Origin: Rhizophagus irregularis
Lineage: Eukaryota > Glomeromycota > Glomeromycetes > Glomerales > Glomeraceae
Length of the DNA: 64,000 bases
Direction of reading: 5' to 3'
NCBI RefSeq assembly: GCF_026210795.1
Contig: NC_089433.1
Coordinates: 620,001-684,000 of the forward strand
Part shown: positions 37,240 to 49,453 of the stretch, one piece after another
Numbering within the stretch: position 1 is the first letter of the stretch
Layout of the letters: each line of letters opens with the position of its first letter
Notes under the pieces: generated by a model
Seen by the model: only the letters and a program-made list of their open reading frames with translations
Databases searched by the model: none
What the model was told of the DNA's origin: nothing
Program-made: the position numbers and the translations under genes

Positions 37240-38922
37240 ATGTCCACAGCTACACCACTAGACGACTCTATGTTAGTAGAGAATAAATATTTTCCAGGAG
37301 ATATAGCATGGGTGTTGGTTAGTACCGGTCTTGTGTGGCTTATGGTAATTTGACTTTTCCTAATTTCGAGTTTGAATTTTATTTTTTTTGCAAGGTTATT
37401 AAAATATAATGATAATTTGTGGATTTTTTTTTCAATCAAAATGAATAACAGATTCCTGGTGTAGGTTTTTTTTATAGTGGTATGGCAAGAAGTAAGAATG
37501 CTCTCTCTCTCATTCTGCTTTGCGTCCTTTGTGGTGCCGTAGTTACTGTACAGGTAAAGAGTTCTTAGAATCTCATTTATGTGTAGCATAATTTATTTTT
37601 TCACGCTAATGTGTTAACAATTATTATAATAAATTTTAGTGGTTTATTATAGGATATTCTCTCACATTTAGTACAAATGGAAATGGTTTCATTGGTAATG
37701 TAGATCACGCTTTTTTTCGAAATCTCAAAGGAAATCCATCATTTGCCAGTCAAAGAATTCCAGATATATTATATGCAGTATATCAAGGAATGTTTGCTTC
37801 AGTTACACCAGCATTAGCAATTGGTGCAGCTGCCGAAAGAGCAAGAGTAGTTCCATTGCTAATATTTGTGTTTGTATGGACAACCTTAGTATATGATGTT
37901 ATTGCATCATGGTCATGGTCAGAAAAAGGATGGTATGCACAATTAGGCGGATTAGATTTTGCCGGAGGTACGCCAGTACATATAACATCAGGTGCAGCTG
38001 CATTAGCATATTGTATTAAATTAGGAAAGAGACACGGTCATGGTACGGATGAATTTAAACCGCATAATGTAGCAAATGTAATATTAGGCACCACTATGTT
38101 ATGGTTTGGATGGTTTGGATTCAATGGAGGTAGTGCCAATGCCGCTAACATAAGAGCAATAATGGCATTAACCTCTAGTAATTTAGCAGCTTCTGTAGGT
38201 GGAATAACATGGATGTTAATAGATTATAGGTTAGAAAGAAAATTATCTGCTTTGGGATTCTGTTCTGGCGCCGTAGCAGGATTGGTGTGTGTCACACCAG
38301 GGAGCGGATATATTAATGTACCATCAGCTATAGCATTTGGAATTGTTGGAGGTACATCATGTAATTTTGCTGTTAAATTAAAACATTTATTAGATTTTGA
38401 TGATGCATTAGACGTTTTTGCTGTACATGGGGTTGGTGGTATATGTGGAAATATTTTAACCGGTAAGGAGTAAATAATAACTTTTTTTATTTATTTTTTC
38501 TTAAAAAAGAATAGTAATTAAAGCATTTTATTTTTTTAGGTATATTTGCCCAAAAAGAAGTTGCAGCTTTAGGTGGTCAAGTAATTCAAGGGGGTTGGTT
38601 AGATGGTCATTGGGTTCAAATACTTTATCAACTTGCTGATAGCTGTGCTGGTTTAGCTTATAGCTTTTGTGTTACATATATGATTTTATTTATAATGGAT
38701 AAAATTCCTGGTTTACATTTAAGGGTTGATATTGAGGCCGAAGAACAAGGTATTGATGATACTGAATTGGGTGAATTGGCTTATTATCACGTTGATCGTC
38801 TTGCCGGTTTACTTAATTCAAATTATCTAAATAACTCAACCAATACTTCCGCTACTATGACTAATATTAATAGTGGTAAACTTCCAATACAGCAAGGCAC
38901 TAATCAATATATACTTAGTTAA
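37240..38922 (+). CDS. Ammonium transporter (Amt/Mep family), 4 exons
   Basis: Exons are 37240-37344, 37452-37553, 37640-38462 and 38540-38922; the product is 470 residues, a normal length for fungal Amt/Mep. It moves ammonium across the plasma membrane as a trimer of 11-helix subunits (family knowledge). Visible signatures are LVWLM joined to IPGVGFFYSGM across intron 1, the pore twin His at His183 (PVHITSG) and His332 (AVHGVGGICGN), WFGWFGFNGGS, and GAVAGLVCVTPGSGYI in the core. The C-terminal tail LRVDIEAEEQGID, then DTELGELAYYH, is the conserved regulatory segment that couples subunits. The last 30 residues are Asn/Thr/Ser-rich. In a mycorrhizal fungus it would serve nitrogen uptake or retrieval. 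I cannot say which named paralogue it is. The start at 37240 directly precedes STATPLDD, and the first helix follows as expected. Confidence 0.95.
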
Positions 38923-41900
38923 TTAGTACGTATTAAAACAAAAAAAATATATTATTTAGATTTTAACCATATAATTATTATTTTAATATTATAAAGTTCA
39001 AGGTTGTTTTTTAATTTGCATAATATATAGTGTATACACATATATGATCTCTATTACAAACCTAAAAATACAATAATAAAAATGACCTACAAGAAATAGA
39101 AAGCTTAAATTTCAATCATTTTGCAGTATTATTATATTTTAACTTTCGGAATTTGATACATAAAATTAGTTATTGGAAAAGAACCGCTTTTTCTTTATTT
39201 TCGTGAATGATAGAAAGTTGTTTCAGGCTGAAAGAGAAGATCTTTAGCACACGGGCACAAAACATTATATAGCTTTACCAAATCCCGGAACCACATCATC
39301 TCGTAGAAGGCATTTAGCGCCACGCACCCAAAAAATTTTTTATAGTTCTGGCCAGAATTACAGTCGATTACTCAAAAAAAAAAAGTATTTCATGAATCAT
39401 GACTAGAATTAAATGTCTATTTATCATCGGAAATATAATTATTGAATAATTAAGTCATTTGTGATAATTTTTACTGAATCTTTTATAAACCTATTTGTTA
39501 TACATATTCTTTTATGTACTGTTACTCTTGAAATAAACTTGCTAAATGCTAAATTTTCCTTTGAAGATACCGTATGACACCGAATAAAAAGACCCTTTTG
39601 GTGTATCCCATAAAATACCCGTCTCAATATATGTAATATGTGGATCTATTTAATAAATCTTATAAATTATTAATATTAAATTCTTCTAGTACTGACGGGA
39701 TTAAAGTTATACCTGGGTTTAAATCAATATTTTAAATCGGGTAAATTGATTTAGACCCGTATATTTGGTCGGTGCTTATACAGTAATTATTCCTTGCATG
39801 CAAGTCGCACTATCGGTTTCAATAATAATCCGTAATATCCGTAATATCCGTAATTTTTGGTCCTCACATGGACAGACTGCTTCTAAATTAGTCCTGTTAT
39901 ATATGAAATACCTAATAAGTTCTAATAAAAGTAAAAGATGATTAATAAGAAATTGATAAAAAAGAAAAATACAGGTTGAAATATTGTTTATAAAACTTAC
40001 CATTCTTTGCCAAGATAAAAATATAAATTCATTATAATATGTTTATAATAATAAATGTGATGGATGATCCCTCGCAGCAAACATTTGAACTAATTTTTTT
40101 CTTAATTCCTTGATTTTTTTATAATTAAAATTTTAGGATCTTTTTTTTTGTAAAATTATAAACATTTTTATTGGTAAATTTTTATTTTACTTTTTATTTT
40201 TTATTTTATTTCCTAGAAGGAAAAAAAAAGTTTTAATTTCTTTTTCTATAATAATACGTTAACGATCGACATAAAATTTTTCTTTTTACTGCGCGTAAAG
40301 GCAATTTACCATCTTATCACGCAAAAAAAATCACCTGTACATTGATTGACACGTTGATAAGTGACAGGGTCCTACTGATAACATAAGATATTAACGAATT
40401 ATGTGTAACGAAGGACTATATATTTCTTTTACGTAAACGTTCATGCAATGTCCGGATGTCAGACAAAAGTGTCATTCTTGATTTATCAATAATAAAATAA
40501 ATATATGTCCGTTAAGAATCATACTATAAACTTATTAAGAATGATATTTTTGCTTCACACGTAACATTGTACAACAAAAAAAAAAAAAACTTTAGTAAAT
40601 GATACTTCGGACTTAATAACGGTTTCCGTGGCCTAGTTTTAGTTTATTTATTTATTTATTTATTTTTTTTTAAAAAAAAATGGGTTTATATTGAAATAAA
40701 ATGTTTTTTTACTTAGCATGTATCCTGATAAATACAAGTTAGTTTGATATGCAAGAAAAAAAAAGTTCTCAAAATGTTCAAATTTGATGCGGTACAACAA
40801 ATTCAATGAGATCTAATGATGTCAATTTTTTTTTAAGGTTAGATACATATGATATGAGTTATAAATGATACTCATGATATTCATGATTCGCATGATACGC
40901 ATGATATACAGCACAATTAAAATATTGAGAAGAAAAAAATTAAGGAGTGGTAACTAACACCATGTAAAATGTAAATAAAGAAATCATCTTCTTACGACTT
41001 ATTTTAGGAAAAAAAAAGTGGGAACATCTGAGCTTAATTTGAGGGTGATGTTCCAGAAAAAAAAGGGCTGGTGTTGTCATTCATGAAGGAAATTTTCTAA
41101 TGTATGACTTGATAACACTTACCTAAATTCGGATTTCGGAATTGTTTATATAAAATCATACAAAAGGTTAGCATTAAAAGTCCACCACTGAACGACATCA
41201 TCATCAATGAATCAATATATGAAAGGGGAGTTCTCCTGAAAATTTTTTTTTTTTTTTGAATATTTTATATGCAATAGAATAAAATGTATTCCCGCAATTC
41301 CTTCTATTTTTTTAAAAAAAAACTTCTTTTCTTCTTGACTATCACACCAATAACCGAATTTGGCCATTTTAATTGTTCTCAAAACAGTTATTTCAGTAGA
41401 GGAATAAATTCACACGACTAGCATATACATTTATTTATATATATATTACATAAAATGTCAAACTTTATTATTATTAAATTATCTAATCCGAATTTGAAGG
41501 GACCTTAATGGAATAAATATATTTGGTATGGGACACAATTTTTGTAAATTGCTGAATATAGTAATTAGGGAAAATAAAGCAACATTACGTAAATTATGCA
41601 ATAAATGTATTTTAAATTTTATTCGTTCAACCTTAATATCAAACAAGATTTTATGAAAAAAAAAATCTGATGGTAATAAAAATTGTTAACAATAAGAAAG
41701 AGAGAAGAAAATAAAGAATAATTATCGGAAAAACCCTAAATCTAGTTGGATTGCACATGAATTAAGTCAGAGGGTTTTTTTGATTATCAATGTAACAATG
41801 AGGTCCGTTGTTCACGGGAAACTATTTTTTTTTTCTTGAGAGAAAGATGTTTGTCGTACATCCAATATATTTAAAATTTCAATAATTTTTAATGGTTACA

Positions 41901-44900
41901 TTAAAAACTTCAAAATTTTGTCTTTCATTCCGAATTTATTATTGGGGTTTATTTTTAACATATTGTACAACTTTATTAAGGTTGGAAATCATATAAATGC
42001 TTTTTGACATTTTTTTTGTAATATATAATAATTTGCACAATCAACAGGAATCTTCAATAAATATTAACAAATTTGGTACAGTACTTCTTGAAAACTCCGC
42101 CGGTGGGAAAAGATTAAACAAAGCATTAAAAGCAATATTATTGTTCTGAATGCATGCATGTATTCTAGCTAATAGAATTTTTTTATCTAATCATGGCGTG
42201 ATTTCTTTTTAGTAATCATAATGTGAAAATCTGTGCTTACGTATTACATGCCTTGAAACTCCATAAAAAATTTGGCAATTCATTAAAAGCACGTTAATGT
42301 TTAACTCCTGAAACTTTACGCGTATTTTTGATCGATAAAAAAAAAATTTATTTATTTTAACCCAATATAATTAACTTAATATAATAAATTAAACAAGTTT
42401 AAAATGCTGAAATTTTATTGATCCTTTTCATTTTTTTGGTTTTCTTTGTTTCAAAAAAAATTTTAATGTGAAAATCATGTATGTAAGGATGTAAGGTAAG
42501 TTAGCGTACATTTACTCCCGCGTAAAGTTATTGATTCATGTTTTTGATCGATAAAATAATAATAATTTTATTTAAATCAATCTAATCCTCTATTTTCATT
42601 TCAAAAAAAAAAATTTTTTTTTTCCTTTTTTTCCTTTTTTTTTTTAAGACGTTAATTAAATAATGTGAAATTCTGTATGTACGCTGTTACACCTGAAACG
42701 TTCGCGAAAGTTATTAAAGTGTAAAATGTTATAATTATGTTTTTTTATGTAATATAACACAAGTTACGCACGTACGTTGAAAATATAGTTATAGAATCTA
42801 GACATTTTAAAATCCAATGTCAAACCTCGTACTACCTGTAACAAAAAAAAAACTCTACCCCCAATTAAATTTATTTTATTTTCAAAATTAAATAAATTAT
42901 TTTAAACAACTCAAACATTTACGTTGTGTGTAAAAAAAAAAAAAAAAAAAAAGAAGACAAAGAAAATAGATTCCTATAATCTCTATATTTACTACCAAAT
43001 TAGTAATTATTTATTGTCTGTCTCAGCATAAACTAGAAATTGATTGGTTAGGAAAATCTCCGCTAGACAACTTAAGAATTGTACGACGGTGCAATGAAAA
43101 TTAAGATTTATTGGGTACTTATTTGGTCACTTAATAACAATAACAAAATATTTCAAGATGATAAAGGATTAATGAGTGATATTTAATATAGAATTGTTCT
43201 GACAGTATATAGTTTACAAAGAAATATTTAGAAATATATATTTTCTCATAAGATGAGGAATAAATCTAAATATATTTATTACGTCTTTGAAGTTATTATA
43301 AGGCATTCTTCTTTAGAGAAGATTCTAAATTTCTCGAAGAGGTAGAAGGAAGAAAAATACAGTAATTATAATTTCTATGATCTTTAAAATATCTCACAAA
43401 ACACACTGACGATATTTATGCATTTACTAATAAATACAATAAATTCATTTTAAGAATAATATAATAAAACTATCGCGTATTCATAGTTAACTTTATTTGA
43501 GTGCAGGATGAACAAGGACATAATGAAGTGTTATCCTGAACTGTTTATAGAGATCCGATAACTAAACGAATAGGCAGTCAAGTTTCGCGTAATTAACGTA
43601 AATTACGTATTAAAAAATACAGATGTTTTTTACAGAGCGAAAAATCTTTTGATTATTTCTATAATCTGTATCAATATCTGATATCGGCAGAACTAAGTCG
43701 CCTTTTATGTTTGATTTCAATTTAAACAGAGTTTTTTCTTTTTGCAAAGCCTCTGTGTTTAAAGCCTCTTTGGTTTCTTTAGTTTGAAATTTCAAAATCA
43801 TCTAAATCTATTGTTTATTAATTTATTTAATAAGATAGTAGGATAGTAAATTAATAAATGTATAAGCATAAATGATTTGCTGTAATATTATTATTATTTG
43901 AAGTTTTTTTTTTTTAAAAATAAAAAGAAAAAAAAATATAAGGAAAATAGAAAAAATAAATTCAATCATATTTATATAAAACGCGATATAATTGACACTT
44001 CTTATTATATGATATTCAATAAATATATAAAATACGAAACGTTATTTTCTTTTGCATTTTACATGCATTAAATTGGGATTACGTATTTATTAGTCATATT
44101 ACACATATTTATACAGTAACACGCAGTACTCATTAAAACTTTGAAAAAATAAATTGGTCCAGATATGTCAATTTATAATGATACTTTACTATTGAAAAAG
44201 TTATAATTTCTGGAAATTTTAGAATTTAAGTACACATATTTCAATATGATCGGAAGTACCACCGAAACTATATAGTAATATAGCAAGATAGTAAAAGTTG
44301 ATCATCAATAGTAAATATAATAATTTCGGTATTTATAAGCCGATAATACATCATTATTATAATAATTTAATTGAAAAGAAAATTTTTATCCTTCGCTATC
44401 CTTATTATTCTAATATTTTTTCATATTTTTCTCACTTTTTTTTTATTATTCATATTATTTTTTTAATGTTTTTATTTTTTTCTTTAGTAAGTATGACAAA
44501 TTTCCTTAATAAGTTACCCGGAAATGTGTGGCTTCAATTAAAATTCATGAAAACTGTAATGATGAAGTATCAAGCGAACTAAGGTTTAAGGGAGGTAGTT
44601 CAAAAAATCAATTTTTGCTAGTTGCGCTTACTTATGATTATCATTGTAAATTTGAGGTAATTTTTTTTTTTAGGGAATAAAATAATAAAATAAAACATTT
44701 TATGAGAAAATTTAAAGTAGCTCATTAATTTCAATTTGAATAATTGAAGGACATATAGCATAGCATGTAGAGTATTATACGAGCATATATTCTGATATGA
44801 ATTTTCGCATTTATTTTCTTGATTTCTTTTTTTTATTATTTTTATTTTTATCTTTATGTTTATATATATATATGAATTTTTTTTTTTCAAAAGGACTGGA

Positions 44901-46202
44901 AAAGGGCATTAATTTCTCATAGGATGCTAAAAAGTAAACCTTAACTGATAACAAGTTTCGACACGATAAATGTACATCACGTGATGGATATATCGGGGAC
45001 CATTTCCCGACGATCAGAAGCCCACAAATCGGGGATAATCCCGTACGTTAAGATACTCGGATAAATACGGAAACTTAGTGCCTATACTAAAAAACCAAGG
45101 GTATTCGGTATCAAATTTACTAGTATCAATATCATGAATTATAAAAACCCGGATGACTAATCCGACATGCTGTGAATGTCACGTAACAAAAAGTATTTAA
45201 ATACTTTATTAGGACAATTGTTTTTTCTTTTAGTCATTTTATATCTCTTTCGTTATTCTAAATTAAGGTTCAAAATCCATTACAAATCGATTACGATATC
45301 AAAAAGATTTAAAAGCCCTGTATATGTATGTATGATAAGAAATGGAAAGTAGGTGAACAAATCATTAACTTATTATATCAAATTTATTTAGTATTTACTT
45401 ATATTTATATGATCTATAAGTAGTACAATGATACAATTTATTCTATTGACGAATCATAATACCGATCCTTCTAGATTTTACCAATCTATAAGATTTATTG
45501 TAGCATTTTATATACTAAAATTATCACCCATCAGTTGTATTTCATAACTTTTTCCATTTTTACTTGAATCTTCATTAACCTCAGGTTAAACAATAAAAAG
45601 GTCCAAATAATCACAAATTTCAAATTTAACTTTTTGTATCCGGCTCATTTCGATTAAAACTATTTTTGAAACCTTGTTCTATTAATAAACCTATTAAAAA
45701 TTGATGTATACTGCAATTTTTACAGCATCAAAAAAATGTATTCAAAGAAATATGTATTTTTTTTTTTACATCATCTCTTGAATCTTTTGTATTTGCTTCT
45801 TACTCTATATGCAAAGTTTCTGAATTTCTGATTTTTCATAAATAATTCTTTACAATTGTTTCTCATGTTTCTCATGTCATGATAAAAGTGTTGTGAGTTA
45901 AAAATATATATATATATATTAGGGTCCATTCCATACCATATTTTCTTATTGTAATCATTTGAAATTTTTGAAATACACACATAGCTCTTAAAATTCCGCA
46001 ATTGTTGGGCAGAATTATAAATGATCGGTGCCGTGAACTTCTATATTAAGTAATGCCAGCCTCGTCTCTGATCCTAATGCCGGCTATTGCGGAATTTATC
46101 TGGGTCGTTCCAGTAAGATGATTTAATCTCGTTATTTAGTTATTTAATAGTAAAATATGGTATAGTATAAACTATATCTGATTTGTGACGTATCTCAATA
46201 GC
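38923..46202. other. Long AT-rich intergenic DNA, no recognised gene
   Basis: About 7.3 kb without a supported gene. Open frames are short and biased. It has a three-copy TAATATCCG repeat near 39827-39855, CATGATAC-type short repeats at 40850-40910, a degenerate repeat at 42220-42720, A-runs at 42930 and a small TA array near 45905. The palindromic motif TTCTGGCCAGAA occurs near 39345. Confidence 0.5.
42220..42720. repeat. Degenerate repeat, about 200-245 bp spacing, 3 copies
   Basis: Three diverged segments start near 42221, 42467 and 42661. Each has AATGTGAAA(A)T followed by a TGTA/GTACG stretch, a TTTACTCC/TTAACTCC/TTACACCTGAAAC part with ACGCG or CGCG, and in the first two TTTTTGATCGATAAAA. 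They appear to be an old tandem duplication that has drifted. Confidence 0.5.
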
Positions 46203-46908
46203 TCAATAGGGACTAAATTTATTTTCTTTACTTTTACCCTTTGAATAATTAGATGAACAAGATTTTGGTTTCGACTTCTCGTTTGCCTTCTTTGCGTCAT
46301 TTTTTATATCTTTTTTCATTTTACTTCTGTATTTCATATTCCAATAATTTTTAACTTTATTCTCAGAATAAAGTTTTCCGAACAATCTAAACAATTCACG
46401 AATTACTTTTCTCCAGCGGATTTTAATTTTATCGCCTTTCATGAGAAATTTTTGAACTTCATGATCGATAATGACTTTTTCGTAATAACCCAAGTCATCC
46501 TTGCATACTAATTGAATAAATACAATTTACTGTATGTTAAAATATTTCTTTAAAAAAATAAAAAGTATTAAAAATAAAGATTTATTTACATTCCGGGTTA
46601 AGATAATTTCTCCAACTATAAAGTAAAAAGCAGATATTATTATTTTCTTAAAAAAAAAACAAATTACTTAATAAATTATTCTTACCGTTCGGAGATTTGA
46701 CTGCAAGTAAATTTTTCATTCAATAATCCACTAATAATTACGAAACGATTAGTGAATTTTCCATAAGTCTTCATATGTTTAATGATCATATTATCGTCCT
46801 ACGACAAAATCATATCATTAATAGATTAAAAATGATTAATTTTTTTTTCTTTAGGATCTTTATTTATTAACGTACTTCCTCGGTAAAATAAAACGCTTTC
46901 GAACGCAT
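46203..46908 (-). CDS. Two-repeat Myb-like DNA-binding protein, 4 exons
   Basis: Exons are 46908-46876, 46798-46686, 46615-46590 (26 bp) and 46507-46203; donors are GTACG, GTAAG and GTAAAT and the acceptors end in GTAG, ATAG and TTAG. The joined frame gives 158 residues. The first Myb/SANT repeat runs about 6-55: FTEEDDNMIIKHMKTYGKF, a helix with FVIISGLL, then CSQISERWRNYLNPE with the conserved SxRWRNYL recognition-helix end. The second repeat, about 62-113, ends with KIRWRKVIRELFRLFGKLYS and NKVKNYWN, which fits the R3 NxVKNxWN helix. The first conserved Trp of each repeat is replaced by another aromatic residue or absent. The tail is Lys/Ser-rich and basic. It is probably a nuclear DNA-binding protein. 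Only the last exon is visible as a sizeable open frame. Confidence 0.8.
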
Positions 46909-48841
46909 TATTATTATTTTTAAAGTTTCAAAATTTAAACAATTTAGTTTTCATCAACAAAATTTCTCTAATTTTTAATTGAATAATGAAAATTGATCTT
47001 TAAATAGTTTTTTTAAAATCAATTATGCTGATAAGGCAACAAGAAAAAGAGTTTTTTTTTTATTGCGTAAATGAAGCAATTTTTGGCAATTCAATAATCA
47101 AGAACTGTGTTACTGTAGCAAAAGTTTTAGAAATAATTTCGGAATTCGGAACATACCCGTAATAATTATGTCATGGGCTCTATCTTATACATTTATCTAA
47201 TGGCTTCTTTTATTATTATTACTTGTGTTCCTCTTTAAAGCTTCTAATAATTTTGTAATTCTCTCTGTGGATAGTGACGATCCCAGATCCAGGATATTAT
47301 TTATTCTATAAAAATTTTAACTGAAAAGCAATTTAACATATTGATTGTCTATAATGGTTTATTCCTGCGTATAATAAAAAAGTGGTTTGTAATTAAATTA
47401 GAAACTCACTATACTGAAACGGTTATCTGTATTTCGCATATTTTGAAATGGTAAGACCCTCTATTCCTAAATTCAAAGACAAAGAAAGAGTGCCTTTTGT
47501 CACTTTGTGCGGTTAACTTATTTGATTAATTTGTGATACAAAGTACTAGCGCCAACAACCGGAGTTTTATCAACATTGTGCGGTAAACATTTAGTGAATA
47601 ACGTACAGCGGAACATTCTGGAATTTATTTTAGTTCTATTCAGAACAGTCTACAAGAAGCTATATAAAATAGTTCGTAAAAGTAGAGCAAAAAGAACTGA
47701 TAATAAGCCGACATTCTTCGGTGGAAAAATAAGAAGGGAAGGTTTATATCTAAACTACTAGAATAGACAGAATAGACGATACACCAGAAAAGACGGACGG
47801 AAATAAAAATAAATTATACAAAACCATACATAACTGCTATACGTAAAATACTGTCGGGTACAGACGGAATGATCAAATAAATTTTCAAAACAAGCGCTAA
47901 TCAGAATTTTGATCACGTGGTTCGCGATTCTGAAAGTCGGTTAATCGTCGTGTCGAGAATTAAGATAATCAAGATTACCGAATAATTTTAACTATGGTCA
48001 TGCTAACGAATATTCTATTATTGAGTTTTTTTTTACAAAACTACTTAGGATATGAAGATTATTCTGGAGGTTTTAAACTTGAGAAGACGATGTCTCATCT
48101 GCATTAATTCTGTACCTACAAAAAATTTCTTTTATTTAATTATTAATTTCCTTTTTGTTAGAAAGGATAAGATAAATGACATGGATTATAAGCTATACAA
48201 TTGTTTATTTATAGATTAGTCATATGGGTACAATTTAATACATTCAGCCAATTTTCGTTCTTTGAGCCAATAAAATCCAACTATTTTATGTTGCACCATG
48301 CATAATTTACATTGTACCAACTTAGATATTATCAACATGTTTTTAAAAAACAAATATTCGAATATTCAATCCAATAAATATCTAAAGTTTTATATAATAT
48401 GATCTAGATTGGACAACAAAGATCAAATGAAATATTATCATTATAACATATTTGAATTATTTATAACCTTTTTTTTTTAGGGTTTCATTCTCCCTGCTTT
48501 TAATGATACTGTATTTAGTTCTATCTATAAAATTTGTAAATAATTAATATTATATATAATATTAACAATTAAGTCAATTAAATCCATAAAAAGAGTAAAC
48601 CCCCTTTTAGTCGGATAAATTTAATGATAAAAACGTATATGTCTTTGTATGCATCTAATATTTGTGATTCAAATTTGATTGGTATATTAAAGAAAGATTT
48701 TTTCCAACTTTTAACTAAATTGATTTTAAAACCGTCAAATTAAATAGGTATAAATATGACTTCAAAAGGGCGTTGAAAAACATAAATTCTATATATATTT
48801 TCTTTCTCATAAATTAATATTAAATTCCTATACCATTAACA
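46909..48841. other. Intergenic DNA, no recognised gene
   Basis: A 61-codon frame at 47576-47761 starts with a non-ATG codon, is basic (KKLYKIVRKSRAKR) and is not recognised. The rest shows no clear open frame or repeat. A TATAAAT lies at about 48750, roughly 90 bp upstream of the next start codon, and could serve that gene's promoter. Confidence 0.4.
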
Positions 48842-49453
48842 ATGTCGTTCATTCCCCAACAATCTTGTGAGGTCATGAAACCGGAAAATCAACTTCCTGA
48901 AACCATGGAACAAGAAAAGATGCAACATCAAATCGTTAACAATTCTCTCTGCGAATTGCGGCACATGAAAATTGGTGAATTACCATCTCCGTCTACTCTG
49001 ACCAGGAATAAAACGTTAGGAAGACCGCGCAAACATAATCCGTATTATCGCAATATAGTAGCAGCAAGTTATATATCTGGACCAAACTTGTTACAACCGA
49101 ATTACATTGCAAAAGATATTAGAGAGATGTGGAAATCAATCAAAGTTAACAATGTGTCAACCGTAGAAGGAAATAAAATATTTACATTTCATAATACTTT
49201 TTCTGGAAAATACGAAATGGACAGTGGTACGCGAAAAAATGTACATTCAGTCACTAAATCATTTCAACATCTTCCCCAATTTTTCCAATCCTTCTATTCC
49301 TCACAACCTTTTCAACAACCCTCCTTGCATCAATTGTCTTCCTTACAACCTTTCCAACAACAACCTTCCTTGCCTTATCAAGTCTATTACCAACCTTTGC
49401 TCTTTTCCAATACCGTCAATTCTGAATTGCCACAACAATCTATCAATAAATAA
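48842..49453 (+). CDS. Gln-rich protein, possible divergent HMG-box/AT-hook
   Basis: A single uninterrupted frame of 203 codons with a good start context (ATTAACA before the ATG). Around residues 58-70 is TLGRPRKHNPYYRN; GRPRK resembles an AT-hook core. Then IAKDIREMWKSIK resembles the second-helix end of HMG boxes (ISKxIGEMWK), so the protein may be a strongly diverged member of the large MATA-HMG family of Rhizophagus. The expected NAFxLYR first helix is not convincing. Residues 140-203 are Gln/Leu/Pro/Phe-rich (LQPFQQQPSLPYQ) and probably disordered. Nuclear location and DNA binding are inferred only from these weak similarities. An alternative is a lineage-specific protein of unknown function. 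Confidence 0.6.
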   Translation: MSFIPQQSCEVMKPENQLPETMEQEKMQHQIVNNSLCELRHMKIGELPSPSTLTRNKTLGRPRKHNPYYRNIVAASYISGPNLLQPNYIAKDIREMWKSIKVNNVSTVEGNKIFTFHNTFSGKYEMDSGTRKNVHSVTKSFQHLPQFFQSFYSSQPFQQPSLHQLSSLQPFQQQPSLPYQVYYQPLLFSNTVNSELPQQSINK

